Shown here piece by piece: positions 53,180 through 62,949 of a DNA stretch of 64,000 nucleotides. The position numbers and the translations under genes were made by a program. Below the pieces are notes generated by a model that saw only the letters and a program-made list of their open reading frames with translations, searched no databases and had not been told where the DNA came from. The stretch comes from Saprospiraceae bacterium (GTDB taxonomy: Bacteria; Bacteroidota; Bacteroidia; Chitinophagales; Saprospiraceae), in assembly GCA_019638455.1 (NCBI GenBank), contig JAHBTU010000003.1, forward strand, positions 124,001 through 188,000, in the 5' to 3' direction. Every line of letters begins with the position of its first letter. Position 1 is the stretch's first letter.

Positions 53180-54253
53180 ATGGTAAGGGTATTGACTATT
53201 GATGGCGGAGGCATACTCGGCATCATCCCCGCTTTGGTATTGGCTTCCTTAGAAACGAAGGCCCAACGCTATGCAAGCAATCCCGAGTTGCGCATCGTTG
53301 ACTGTTTCGACTTTTTTGCCGGCACAAGCACGGGAGGCATCATCACGGCGCTCCTGCTTGCCCCCGATGAGCACAACCCACAGCGGCCGCGTTATTCAAC
53401 CTCCGACATCGTTGACTTTTACAACGAAAAAGGCCCCTACATATTCAAGTCATCGTGGTTGCGGCGTTTTCTGGGCAGCGCAGGCCTTGCTTCTGACCGC
53501 TACGAGGTGGAAGAATTGGAACGACTGCTCAAACTGCATTTAGGAGATGTGCGGATGAGCCAGCTGCTCAAGCCATGCCTGATTCCGGCCTACAATCTCG
53601 AATTGGCCGCCACCTATTTTTTCTGTCGCCACGACCACGAAAACGCCGTGGAGCCTGCTCGAGACTTTTTGGTGCGCGACGTGTGCCGGGCCACTTCTGC
53701 CGCCCCCAGCTATTTCAAGCCTGCCACCTTCCTATCGGCATCTAACGTGCAGCACGCTTGCGTGGACGGTGGTGTGTTTGCCAACAACCCGACCTTGTGC
53801 GCCATCGCGGAGGTCGGCAAAACCGCCGAACACTACACCCCCGTCAACATGAAATTGCTTTCGCTTGGCACTGGCAAGGTGCGCCACACATTCAGGCTCC
53901 GTTCATTCCAGAAAAGAATCGCCTTGCTCAATATACCTGACCTCATCAATATCATGATGGGAGGGGTGGCGGAAACGACCCACCACATCGTAAAAAACAC
54001 ATTCCGCAATCTCGGTGTGAAAGACAATTATCTGCGGCTCGAGCCCACTCTTCCCGATGCTCAAACGGGTGCTATGGACAACGCGACCCCGGAAAACATC
54101 CAGCGCCTCAGAGCCATGACCGAACAGTTTATAGACCACCACAACGACGAGCTCGATGATTGGGCCAAACAACTGGTTGAGATGCAGACAAAAGCACACG
54201 AAACGCCAGCACTAAGATTTGGAAAAGGGCCTGCGCTTGGCGATTTGGTTTGA
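53180..54253 (+). CDS. Patatin-like phospholipase
   Basis: This 357-aa protein has the patatin hydrolase motifs: DGGGILGIIP (oxyanion loop, residues 8-17), FFAGTSTGGI with catalytic Ser50, and VDGGVFANNP (catalytic Asp). The fold predicts lipid acyl hydrolase activity. Similar proteins serve as effectors of antiphage CBASS systems (CapV), but no nucleotidyltransferase or partner is adjacent, so a housekeeping lipase is equally likely. It ends with a linker region; no signal peptide is seen. Confidence 0.85.
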   Translation: MVRVLTIDGGGILGIIPALVLASLETKAQRYASNPELRIVDCFDFFAGTSTGGIITALLLAPDEHNPQRPRYSTSDIVDFYNEKGPYIFKSSWLRRFLGSAGLASDRYEVEELERLLKLHLGDVRMSQLLKPCLIPAYNLELAATYFFCRHDHENAVEPARDFLVRDVCRATSAAPSYFKPATFLSASNVQHACVDGGVFANNPTLCAIAEVGKTAEHYTPVNMKLLSLGTGKVRHTFRLRSFQKRIALLNIPDLINIMMGGVAETTHHIVKNTFRNLGVKDNYLRLEPTLPDAQTGAMDNATPENIQRLRAMTEQFIDHHNDELDDWAKQLVEMQTKAHETPALRFGKGPALGDLV

Positions 54254-54500
54254 AAAAGCAAGCGCCTCAGGCGACAGGTTTTTTTTCGGACATCGTTTTT
54301 CGACGATGATTGTGCACATTTCAAGTGTTAAAAATGGTCGTAGAGCGATTCTTGTGCAACGTTTCATGTTATTCAGCCGTCTTTTGGTGCAGTCAAGCCA
54401 GTCGGGGCAACAACTGACGGCTGTGATAACAAAAACGATACCTCTGCTCATGCGCTTGATTCCTACCATTTTGCTGTTTCGCAGCGCAGCTCGCGGCATT

Positions 54501-54681
54501 TATACCCAGATTAAAGAGGATTTGAACCTGCCCGTTGGCAAGGCAGGGATTTCCTTGATTGATTTGCATGATTTCCAAAGGATTGCGAGCACCGTTCGTT
54601 CAAAACCACCTTGTCAGACCCTGTACTCAGGGGCTTGCCCGGCCAAGTGGAAGCGGACGGGGCTGATTTGCGTTGACTATA
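54501..54681 (+). repeat. 180-bp dispersed repeat, copy B
   Basis: Matches the reverse complement of 30795-30974 almost base for base. In one frame it reads YTQIKEDLNLPVGKAGISLI, but the differing bases change amino acids and the frame is closed soon after, so the repeat is treated as noncoding. The ends are TATAC and ACTATA. Confidence 0.85.
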
Positions 54682-54927
54682 TATGCCAACCCGATTGCTC
54701 TCCGCAAAGACACACCCACACACCATGAGGTGCATTCCGACACAATGCAACGCAGGCACAAAGGGCATAAAAACCAAGCCCTTGGCGTCGTCGTGACTTT
54801 GTGGCATCTCCAAAAACAGCACACCAAAACATAAAAACTTCTCGAGGGCGGCAACATCACAGCATCAAGCCCTACATCTAAAACCCAATAGAGAAAAAAC
54901 TTCACAGAAAGTTTGATTTGGTTATCG

Positions 54928-54955
54928 GCCCCGGCAAAAGTGTCGGGGCTTTTTC
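54928..54955 (+). terminator. Terminator-like hairpin without an obvious gene
   Basis: GCCCCGGCA pairs with TGTCGGGGC (one G-T pair), loop AAAG, followed by TTTTTC. It is 675 bases past the patatin stop and before the atp promoter, so it may end a small RNA or mark the end of a long patatin transcript. Confidence 0.6.
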
Positions 54956-55179
54956 ATTGGTTCACACCCCACCATTAGGGCAAGAAAAGCCGACCCAAAC
55001 TTTGCACCACTGGGTATCGAGCACGGTTTTTACAGAAAAACACACCTAAAAGGGCCGATTTCGCAATGGCGAACACTCCCTTCCAAATTAAATTCCGTAT
55101 AACGCTTCTAAATACCCGTCTCGCCCTATTTTTTTCGGAGAAAAAAATTTTCTGGTTTTTTTTAACGAAAACCGCATTG

Positions 55180-55187
55180 TACCTTTG
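55180..55187 (+). promoter_or_regulatory. Promoter -7 element of the ATP synthase operon
   Basis: TACCTTTG matches TAnnTTTG. Transcription would start near 55194, so a TTG codon at 55196 would be nearly leaderless; this supports the ATG at 55223 as the atpB start. Confidence 0.6.
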
Positions 55188-55222
55188 CCGCCGATTTGAA
55201 AAAAGCTTTTCCTCTTGTCCTT

Positions 55223-56518
55223 ATGGCAGCCATTCGCAGATTTTGGATTGCATTGACTTTCAGCGGTTTGAGCGTTTTTGCCTTTGCGCAGGACGGCCAC
55301 GAGCATCACGAACATCCGCACGCCGGGCAACATCCGCCCACGACTGCCCACCCCGCCGACCACGGCGGCCCCTGCGGCCACTCCATCAACGCTCCCAAAA
55401 CGTTCAACGCAGGCGACAACGCGGTGCATCACATCTCCGACGCGAATGTCATCAACATCATCGGCGAACTCTACTTCCACCTGCCGGTCATCCTCAAAGA
55501 TGAGAGGGGCTGGACGCTCACGACCTCAGCCGCCTTCCACCCGCACCACCACGGCAACGGCGAAAACTCGCACAATGGCTATGCACTCGTGCACGGCAGC
55601 GTGATGCGGCTCAAAAACGAGCGATTCGCGGAAGGCCAGCACAAAATTGACGATTACACCCACGAAGAAATAGCAGGCGAAGACGGCAAAAAGAAAACCC
55701 GCTACAACGCCGTCATCGGCGGCCAATGCGTGCCGCTCGAAGCCAAAACGACTTACGACGGCGGCATTTTGGGCGGCGGCGTGACGAGTTTCATGGATTT
55801 CAGCATCACGCGCAACGTGTTCACGATGCTGCTCACCGCGCTGATTTTGTTCCTGATTTTCCGTGCGGTTGCCCAAGCCGCCGCGAAACGCAGAGGCCAA
55901 GCACCGAAGGGTTTGCAGAACTTCATCGAGCCGTTCTACACCTTCATTAGGGATGAAGTGGCGAAACCCAGCATCGGGCCGAAATACGAGAAATATATGC
56001 CCTACCTGATGTCGGCGTTTTTCTTCATCCTCGGCCTCAACCTGATTGGTCAACTCCCCATTTTCCCCGGCAGCGCCAACGTGACTGGCAACATTTCCGT
56101 CACCATCGTGCTCGCCATCATCACTTTCCTGATTTCGACTTTCAGCGCCAACAAGCATTTCTGGGAACACACGCTGTGGATGCCCGGTGTGCCTGCCCCG
56201 CTCAAAATACTAATCCTGACCCCAATCGAGATACTCGGCCTGTTCCTCAAGCCTTTCACCCTGCTCCTTCGTCTTTTTGCCAACATCACGGCGGGTCACA
56301 TCGTGATTCTCTCGTTCGTGAGCCTCATTTTTATCCTCGGCAAATCGGGCGAAAGCACGGGCGGCGCGGCGGCAGGTATCGCAGCCTCCATCCCGCTGAC
56401 CCTGTTCATGATGGCTCTGGAACTGCTCGTGGCGTTTCTGCAAGCGTTCATTTTCACGATGTTGAGCGCCACTTACATCGGGACGGCTATCGAAGAACCA
56501 CACCACGACCATCATTGA
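55223..56518 (+). CDS. atpB: F0F1 ATP synthase subunit a with His-rich periplasmic segment
   Basis: This 431-aa protein has an N-terminal signal-like segment (MAAIRRFWIALTFSGLSVFAFAQ), then a histidine-rich stretch (DGHEHHEHPHAGQHPPTTAH) and a soluble region of about 170 residues. The F0 a core follows, with PFTLLLRLFANITAGHIV carrying the essential Arg of helix 4, and a His-rich end (EEPHHDHH). Subunit a forms the proton half-channels facing the c ring. The periplasmic extension is longer than in model organisms. It is the first gene of the atp operon. Confidence 0.94.
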   Translation: MAAIRRFWIALTFSGLSVFAFAQDGHEHHEHPHAGQHPPTTAHPADHGGPCGHSINAPKTFNAGDNAVHHISDANVINIIGELYFHLPVILKDERGWTLTTSAAFHPHHHGNGENSHNGYALVHGSVMRLKNERFAEGQHKIDDYTHEEIAGEDGKKKTRYNAVIGGQCVPLEAKTTYDGGILGGGVTSFMDFSITRNVFTMLLTALILFLIFRAVAQAAAKRRGQAPKGLQNFIEPFYTFIRDEVAKPSIGPKYEKYMPYLMSAFFFILGLNLIGQLPIFPGSANVTGNISVTIVLAIITFLISTFSANKHFWEHTLWMPGVPAPLKILILTPIEILGLFLKPFTLLLRLFANITAGHIVILSFVSLIFILGKSGESTGGAAAGIAASIPLTLFMMALELLVAFLQAFIFTMLSATYIGTAIEEPHHDHH

Positions 56519-56851
<333 letters not shown>

Positions 56852-57047
56852 GAAATGCCAACCACTTGTGGGTTGCGTGAGCAACGGTTGGTTCGTTCTG
56901 CAACCCATTTTTTGAAAAAATTATGTTGAGAAAAAGTGGAGGAAAGTTGTACGGTTGAGGTGGGTTAATTTTTCTAAACCTTCTCAATTTCTCAACTTTT
57001 CAAAACCTCTCTCAACCACATTCATAAACTCATAACTCATCACGCCG

Positions 57048-57560
57048 ATGTTGTTTCTGGCAGATTTCAACGTACTCAAGCCCGAACCGGGTCTCTTGGT
57101 TTGGACGCTCATCATTTTCGGCATATTCTGGTTCTTGATGAGCCGTTTCGCGTTCAAACCTATCGGCGCGGCGCTCAAACAACGCGAGACCGATATCCAA
57201 AACGCACTCGACGAGGCCAAAAAGGCCCGCGAGGAAATGGCCAACTTGCAAGCAGAGAACGAAAAGCTGTTGCAGCAAGCACGCGAAGAGCGCACCCAGA
57301 TGCTCAAGGAAGCCAAAGAGGCCGCCGAGGAATACAGAACAGAAAAGAAGGCGCAGGCCGACCAAGAGTACAGGCGCAAAGTGGAAAGTGCCTTGATGGA
57401 CATTGAAAACCAAAAGCAGGCCGCCATCGTCGCGCTCCAAAACCAGGCAGGCCAACTCGCCGTCGAGATTGCCGAAAAAGTGCTCCGCAAAGAGCTGGCC
57501 GACAAAGCCGCCCAGGAAGCCTACGCGAAGAACCTGGCCGAAACTATAAAATTGAACTGA
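57048..57560 (+). CDS. atpF: F0F1 ATP synthase subunit b
   Basis: This 170-aa protein has one N-terminal membrane segment (LLVWTLIIFGIFWFLMSRFAF) and a long charged helix with KQRETDIQNALDEAKKAREEMANLQAENEKLLQQAREERTQML, typical of the b subunit, which forms the stator linking F0 to F1. Length and order are standard. Confidence 0.93.
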   Translation: MLFLADFNVLKPEPGLLVWTLIIFGIFWFLMSRFAFKPIGAALKQRETDIQNALDEAKKAREEMANLQAENEKLLQQAREERTQMLKEAKEAAEEYRTEKKAQADQEYRRKVESALMDIENQKQAAIVALQNQAGQLAVEIAEKVLRKELADKAAQEAYAKNLAETIKLN

Positions 57561-57674
57561 GTTTCGTTGTTCGCTGCTCGTTTTCCGTCGTAGGGTGTTC
57601 GTGACGAGCAACGAACAACCAACACAACCAACAACGAGCAACCAACAACGAACAACGAACAACAAACAACGAAA
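57561..57674 (+). repeat. Self-complementary spacer, CGAACAACGAACAAC type
   Basis: GTTGTTCGCTGCTCGTTTTC on the left pairs with CGAGCAACGAACAACC and AACAACGAACAACGAACAAC on the right. The unit CGAACAAC is repeated about five times up to the atpH ATG. The same words occur in five ribosomal-cluster spacers. Confidence 0.8.
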
Positions 57675-58235
57675 ATGTCCGTCACTCGCATCGCATCCCG
57701 CTACGCCAAGTCGCTGCTCGACCTTGCCGTTGAGCAAGGCAAACTGGAGAAAGTGTCTGCCGACATGAACACCTTGGGTGCCGCCGTGAAGAGCCGCGAC
57801 CTCTACCTGTTCCTGAAAAGCCCCATCATTCACGCCGACAAAAAGAACGCGGCGCTGGATGCCATTTTCAAAGACAAATTGGACAGCCTCACATTGGCCT
57901 ATTTGCACCTGCTCGTCAACAAAGGTCGAGAAGCTTACGTCCCCGAAATCGCGGCGGCTTTCATCGCTCAATACAAGAGCCTGAAAAAAATCACCACCGT
58001 CAAGGTGACGACTGCTTCGCCCCTGAGCGACGCGGTGCTGGCGGATTTGAAAAAGAAACTGCTCGAAAGCGGCGCTACCGCCGAAAATCTCGACATAGAA
58101 ACTACCGTGGACCCCGAACTCATCGGCGGATTCGTGCTGGAGTTCGACCACAAACGTTACGATGCCTCCGTCGCCCACAAGTTGGACCGATTGCGGGCAT
58201 CGTTCTCCAAAAACCTTTACGTCAAGGAGTTTTAA
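57675..58235 (+). CDS. atpH: F0F1 ATP synthase delta subunit
   Basis: This 186-aa protein starts MSVTRIASRYAKSLLDLAVE and ends with VDPELIGGFVLEFDHKRYDASVAHKLDRLRASF, the delta/OSCP signatures (TTVDPELIGGF). It joins the stator b to the alpha subunits. It lies between atpF and atpA. Confidence 0.95.
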   Translation: MSVTRIASRYAKSLLDLAVEQGKLEKVSADMNTLGAAVKSRDLYLFLKSPIIHADKKNAALDAIFKDKLDSLTLAYLHLLVNKGREAYVPEIAAAFIAQYKSLKKITTVKVTTASPLSDAVLADLKKKLLESGATAENLDIETTVDPELIGGFVLEFDHKRYDASVAHKLDRLRASFSKNLYVKEF

Positions 58236-58483
58236 ATTCTTTGGGTTGATGAGGGTTGATAAAAGTTGATAAGGGTTTATCAAAATTATCAACCCCCATC
58301 AACTTTTATCAACCTTCATCAACCTTCATCAACCTTCATCAACCTTCATCAACCTTCATCAACCCTCATCAACCCTCATCAACCTTCATCAACCCCCATC
58401 AACCCTCATCAACCCCCATCAACCCCCATCAACCCTCATCAACCCCTACTCAATCGCTCAATCACTCAATCACTCAATAAATA
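58236..58483 (+). repeat. Tandem decamer array and hairpin before atpA
   Basis: From 58291 to 58440 the unit AACCTTCATC (variants AACCCTCATC and AACCCCCATC) repeats 15 times in exact 10-base steps. The left part (GGGTTGATGAGGGTTGATAAAAGTTGATAAGG) is complementary to the first units. No coding sense; the array ends about 40 bases before the atpA ATG. Confidence 0.9.
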
Positions 58484-60073
58484 ATGGCAGACGTCAGACC
58501 GGAAGAAATCTCCGCGATATTGAAACAGCAACTGTCCGGCTTCGGGGCCGACACTAACCTCGAAGAAGTAGGCACTGTGCTGCAAGTGGGCGACGGTATC
58601 GCCCGCGTCTATGGCCTCAACCGCGCTCAGTCCGGTGAACTGGTCGAATTTGAAAACGGCACCCGCGCCATCGTGTTGAACCTCGAAGAAGACAACGTGG
58701 GCGTGGTGCTCATGGGTTCGTCCGACGGTGTGCGCGAAGGCTCGGTCGTGAAACGCACCGGCCAAATCGCCTCCATCGAAGTCGGCGAAGAATTCGTTGG
58801 CCGCGTTGTAAACCCCCTCGGTCAGCCGATTGATGGCAAAGGCCCCATCGGTGGCAAAAAGTACGAAATGCCGTTGGAGCGCAAAGCGCCTGGCGTTATC
58901 TATCGCCAGCCGGTGAACGAGCCGCTGCAAACCGGCGTAAAAGCCATTGACGCGATGATTCCCATCGGTCGCGGCCAGCGCGAACTCATCATCGGCGACC
59001 GCCAGGTGGGTAAAACCGCTATCGCCGTTGACACGATTATCAACCAAAAAGAATTTTACGACCGCGGCGAGCCAGTTTACTGCATTTACGTCGCTTGCGG
59101 CCAAAAGGCTTCGACGGTGGCGCAAGTCGCTCGCACGCTGGAAGAATACGGCGCGATGCCTTACACGGTTATCGTGTCGGCTTCGGCTTCCGACCCGGCT
59201 CCGTTGCAGTTCTACGCGCCTTTTGCTGGCGCTGCTATTGGCGAATTTTTCCGCGACACAGGCCGTCCCGCGCTGATTATCTACGACGATTTGTCGAAAC
59301 AAGCCGTCGCTTACCGTGAGGCATCGCTCTTGCTCCGCCGCCCCCCGGGCCGCGAGGCTTACCCCGGCGACGTGTTCTACCTCCATAGCCGTTTGCTCGA
59401 ACGCGCTGCGAAAATCAACCAGACGCAGGAAGTAGCCGAAGCCATGAACGATCTTCCCCCCAGCCTCGTGAAAGCAGGTTTGGTGAAAGGCGGCGGCTCG
59501 CTCACAGCACTGCCCATCATCGAAACGCAAGCGGGCGACGTGTCGGCCTACATCCCGACAAACGTGATTTCCATCACCGACGGCCAAATCTTCCTGGAAT
59601 CCAACCTCTTCAACTCTGGGGTGCGCCCGGCCATCAACGTCGGTATCTCCGTGAGCCGCGTGGGTGGTAACGCGCAAATCAAGTCTATGAAGAAAATCGC
59701 CGGTACGCTCAAACTCGACCAGGCGCAGTATCGCGAATTGGAGGCTTTTGCAAAATTTGGCTCCGACCTCGACGCTGCCACACAAGCCGTTTTGTCGAAA
59801 GGCGCTCGCAACGTGGAGATTTTGAAACAGCCGCAATACAGCCCGGTCCCCGTGGAAAAACAGGTTGCCATCATCTACCTCGGCACCAACAACCTTCTCC
59901 GCGACGTGCCGCTCGACAAAGTGCAGGAATTCGAACACCTCTTCCTGGAACGTATGGAAAGCAAACTCCCCGATGTGCTGGAAGAATTCCGCAAGGGCAA
60001 ACTCGAAGATGCCAGCCTCGCCAAAGTGCGGGAATTGGCGGCTGACCTTGCTTCAGGTTATAGAAGAGTTTAA
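58484..60073 (+). CDS. atpA: F0F1 ATP synthase subunit alpha
   Basis: This 529-aa protein has the Walker A site [15 protein letters not shown] near residue 170, [48 protein letters not shown], and [17 protein letters not shown], all alpha-subunit signatures. Alpha carries the non-catalytic nucleotide sites of F1. Length is normal. The next gene is not atpG but an AT-rich T9SS gene. Confidence 0.96.
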   Translation: MADVRPEEISAILKQQLSGFGADTNLEEVGTVLQVGDGIARVYGLNRAQSGELVEFENGTRAIVLNLEEDNVGVVLMGSSDGVREGSVVKRTGQIASIEVGEEFVGRVVNPLGQPIDGKGPIGGKKYEMPLERKAPGVIYRQPVNEPLQTGVKAIDAMIPIGRGQRELIIGDRQVGKTAIAVDTIINQKEFYDRGEPVYCIYVACGQKASTVAQVARTLEEYGAMPYTVIVSASASDPAPLQFYAPFAGAAIGEFFRDTGRPALIIYDDLSKQAVAYREASLLLRRPPGREAYPGDVFYLHSRLLERAAKINQTQEVAEAMNDLPPSLVKAGLVKGGGSLTALPIIETQAGDVSAYIPTNVISITDGQIFLESNLFNSGVRPAINVGISVSRVGGNAQIKSMKKIAGTLKLDQAQYRELEAFAKFGSDLDAATQAVLSKGARNVEILKQPQYSPVPVEKQVAIIYLGTNNLLRDVPLDKVQEFEHLFLERMESKLPDVLEEFRKGKLEDASLAKVRELAADLASGYRRV

Positions 60074-60110
60074 ATTTGCGTTTTTCTTTTTAATTCAAAA
60101 ACCTTGATTT

Positions 60111-62945
60111 ATGAAACACGCGCCTTTTTTCCTTTTGCTCTCATTTTTTCTTTTTGCTGCAAATCTTCTCGGCCAAGCAAATAAATTTCCGATTAACCTT
60201 CGCACCCACCTCTCAGATTTGGTAGTCGAAGGGAAAGTAGTAAGCACGAAAGGATTTGGAGGTGAAGGCGGGAGTGCCATCTACACTTCCAATATCATTG
60301 AAGTTAGCAAAGTTTTTAAGGGCGCTATTCAAGGTAACAAAGTTGAAATAATTACTCTTGGAGGGAGGGTAGGTCAAAAAGTGGGGCTGGTGAGCCATGG
60401 ACATACGTTTGAAGTGGGAACAAAAGGTATTTTTTTCTGTCGCAAAGCTTCGAACACACAATACCCATCCTTGGCTCAAACCCCTAACCCTCACTACTCA
60501 ATTACGGGAGTTGAGGGTGGATTTATCGCTTTTTTCCACGATTACGCCAACCCCAAGGCAGCAGATATTTTTGCTGCTTACAACGACATTCCGAAAGATA
60601 TTTACGAAAAAATAATTCTGACAGCCAGAGAGCCGGTAAAACTTTTGGACGGCAATTCGACTTCACAGGACATGAACACACCTGACAGCCCTGATGACCA
60701 AGTTGCCATAAGTTATACGTTCGAAAATGTGTATTTGTCGGCTGATTTGAGCAGGGTGACTTTTGATGTTTATGCTAAATGTTCCGAAAATGGCATACGG
60801 TTCGGAAAATCAAAAATTTACATCCAGTACAGTTCACAAGTGTTTGGCTCAAATATCGCTACATCGGGGGCATTAACGATTGGAAAAGGAACAATTATTC
60901 AAAATTCAGCCTACTCCATAACTACGGAAAATCAGACTTCGGAAAAAGTGGAAATAGACATAACTTCAAATTTTTCAAGTTTAACCGACTCGTATGCCAT
61001 GACAACGCTACCTGAGCAGTTGTGCCATGTTGAGCTTGAGATTCAAGATTTTGGAGCATTGGCCAATATAGGGTTTGATGCCTTTCAAATGAGCGGCCAG
61101 AGCTGGTATTATGACCCCTCTACTGACAGGTATATCTTGTTTGACAGGGTAGAAGTTGAAAACCCAATTGAGGGGGTAGCATCCGAAAATTCTGTTGGCA
61201 TAACTTACACTATTGAAAATACAACAGTTACCGGAAACGACCCCCAATATCTTGAGTTTGATGTCATGGTTAAAGCCCATGCCCCAGGTACGAAGTTAGC
61301 CTTAGCACATTATATTCTTGAATACAATATTGATGCATTTGGGCAAAATATTAATGGTGCTGGGAATGTCACAATTACGCATGGAGACTTACTTTCTACC
61401 TATAACAATTCCATTGTCGATGTAGTTGATAGCGATGATGGAGGAAATAATCTGGGAGTAACGTATGCATATGCAGGGATTGATATAGTTGAACTCCCAA
61501 CTGATCCTAAACGGTTAAGCCATTTAAAAATAGAAATTCAAAATTGTGAGAAAAAGGCAAATATTGGGTTTGATGTACCAAATATGTTATGGCAAAACCC
61601 CAATGCCTATTATGATTCTGCTTTGTTTCCGTACGTCTTTTATGATCCAGTTGTAGCAACTGACAAGTACGATCAATATCTGTGCTCAGAAAATGAACCA
61701 ATCATTTACGATTTTTATCCAAAGAGTATTCCCGCTGGTATTGGAGATTCTATTACAGTTGTCGGCAAGAACTTTGGAGAAAGCGGCTCGCTGAGTTTTA
61801 CGAGTGTCAACTCAAAGAATGCGGGAATGGAAATCTTCGTCGAAGCCTATCAAGAAGACAATATTTTTTGGAGCGACACTTTAATACGGTATTTTGTGAC
61901 ATCAGACCTCAAAAAGAATACAGGGCAAAATACCCCAGCCGCTACTGGAAGGATAAAAGTTGTCGCAGAAAGTGCTATGTTTGTTATGAGCGATGATACC
62001 CTGGAAGTGCCCTTTGCCGTGATAAACACTAGAGGCGATGACAGTATTGCGTATAGATTAAATATGGTTAATGGAAATGGACTGGGAGGGTACTCTTTTT
62101 ATGTTGATAGTGAATTCGACTCGTTGGGAGCGACAGATTGTATTAGAGATGCAATTTGCCAATGGAACCAAAGTACTATGGCTAACTGGATATATGCCGG
62201 AGTAGAAAGTTATGACACTATTTCTGATAATCAAAGAAATCAAATTATTTGGTCTGATGCGTTTAGCACGGCTGCAGCTATAACTAGCACTACAGCAAAT
62301 CTCGATATTTGTGATGATTTTTGGCTAGTTGACGATATTGATATGTTTGTATTTAATCCTTTCTATTCTTTCGTCATGATGGGCGACACTTTTGAGCATA
62401 CCGGAAATTTCAACTGTGATATTCCACCATCTGACCTTGAAAGTGATATACAATCCATTATATTGCATGAGATCGGCCATGTCCATTTTCTCGATCATGT
62501 GGCATCTAATAGTAAGGTAATGTATCCCTCCATAACATCGGGGTCTGAACGGTCAGTACTCCATGCTGATGATATAAATGGAGGGGTTAATGTTGTTGAC
62601 TACTCTGTCAACAACTGGCCAGTTGGGTGTGACTATTCGCAATTGGTGCCGGAAATTACTTGTACCAATGGTATCCATGAAGCCTCAAATAGTACTCTCG
62701 CATTAAGGGTTTTTCCCAACCCTACATCGGGCTTTACCTCTATTTCCCTTACTGGCGATTTGGAATTTGGAAAAGCGAATGTGGAAAATATAAGTCTTTG
62801 CGGTGTGATAATTAGCCGACAGTCAATTGACATAACAGACACCAGTATTCACCTTGCTTTAGATTCAACAATACCTCCCGGTATCTATGTGATAAGTATC
62901 AACAACGCCAGTCAGCGTTGGATGGGGAGGTTTGTAAAAATTTAA
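60111..62945 (+). CDS. T9SS-secreted metalloprotease-like protein inserted in the atp operon
   Basis: This 944-aa protein has a signal peptide (FFLLLSFFLFAANLLGQA). Two tandem beta modules of about 150 residues follow (VAISYTFENVYLSADLSRVTFDVYAK... and VGITYTIENTTVTGNDPQYLEFDVMVK...). An IPT/TIG-like domain (PIIYDFYPKSIPAGIGDSITVVGKNFG), a zinc-peptidase motif HEIGHVHFLDH near residues 786-796 (HExxH plus a further His), and a C-terminal sorting domain (VFPNPTSGFTSISLTG; ending RWMGRFVKI) come next. It lies 37 bases after atpA and is clearly more AT-rich than its neighbours. It is probably an extracellular protease; activity is unproven. Confidence 0.85.
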   Translation: MKHAPFFLLLSFFLFAANLLGQANKFPINLRTHLSDLVVEGKVVSTKGFGGEGGSAIYTSNIIEVSKVFKGAIQGNKVEIITLGGRVGQKVGLVSHGHTFEVGTKGIFFCRKASNTQYPSLAQTPNPHYSITGVEGGFIAFFHDYANPKAADIFAAYNDIPKDIYEKIILTAREPVKLLDGNSTSQDMNTPDSPDDQVAISYTFENVYLSADLSRVTFDVYAKCSENGIRFGKSKIYIQYSSQVFGSNIATSGALTIGKGTIIQNSAYSITTENQTSEKVEIDITSNFSSLTDSYAMTTLPEQLCHVELEIQDFGALANIGFDAFQMSGQSWYYDPSTDRYILFDRVEVENPIEGVASENSVGITYTIENTTVTGNDPQYLEFDVMVKAHAPGTKLALAHYILEYNIDAFGQNINGAGNVTITHGDLLSTYNNSIVDVVDSDDGGNNLGVTYAYAGIDIVELPTDPKRLSHLKIEIQNCEKKANIGFDVPNMLWQNPNAYYDSALFPYVFYDPVVATDKYDQYLCSENEPIIYDFYPKSIPAGIGDSITVVGKNFGESGSLSFTSVNSKNAGMEIFVEAYQEDNIFWSDTLIRYFVTSDLKKNTGQNTPAATGRIKVVAESAMFVMSDDTLEVPFAVINTRGDDSIAYRLNMVNGNGLGGYSFYVDSEFDSLGATDCIRDAICQWNQSTMANWIYAGVESYDTISDNQRNQIIWSDAFSTAAAITSTTANLDICDDFWLVDDIDMFVFNPFYSFVMMGDTFEHTGNFNCDIPPSDLESDIQSIILHEIGHVHFLDHVASNSKVMYPSITSGSERSVLHADDINGGVNVVDYSVNNWPVGCDYSQLVPEITCTNGIHEASNSTLALRVFPNPTSGFTSISLTGDLEFGKANVENISLCGVIISRQSIDITDTSIHLALDSTIPPGIYVISINNASQRWMGRFVKI

Positions 62946-62949
62946 ACCT

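Larger units (their letters stand above)
54254..55222. other. Intergenic region between patatin and atpB
   Basis: This 969-base gap holds a short stem near 54268 followed by eight T (weak terminator of the patatin gene), the dispersed repeat copy B, a terminator-like hairpin at 54928-54955, and the atp promoter at 55180. No credible protein gene is seen. Between 54700 and 54927 nothing could be recognised; a small transcript ending at 54955 is possible. Confidence 0.5.

Noticed and set aside
53180..54253. Complete CBASS defence system
   Set aside because: No CD-NTase, HORMA/TRIP13 or Cap2-Cap3 genes are adjacent; only the patatin is present.
54219..54728. Open frame sharing the peptide YTQIKEDLNLP with one near 30.9 kb
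   Set aside because: The shared part is a noncoding repeat: the differing bases change amino acids, and both frames run into unrelated flanks.
54700..54960. Known small RNA (tmRNA, RNase P RNA, 6S)
   Set aside because: A terminator-like hairpin ends the stretch, but no conserved core of these RNAs could be recognised.
58291..58440. Possible CRISPR array
   Set aside because: The unit is 10 bases with no spacers between units.
58256..58480. Open frames translating the decamer array before atpA
   Set aside because: Repeats are not in multiples of three and the peptide (HQPSSTFINL) is only the array read in one phase.
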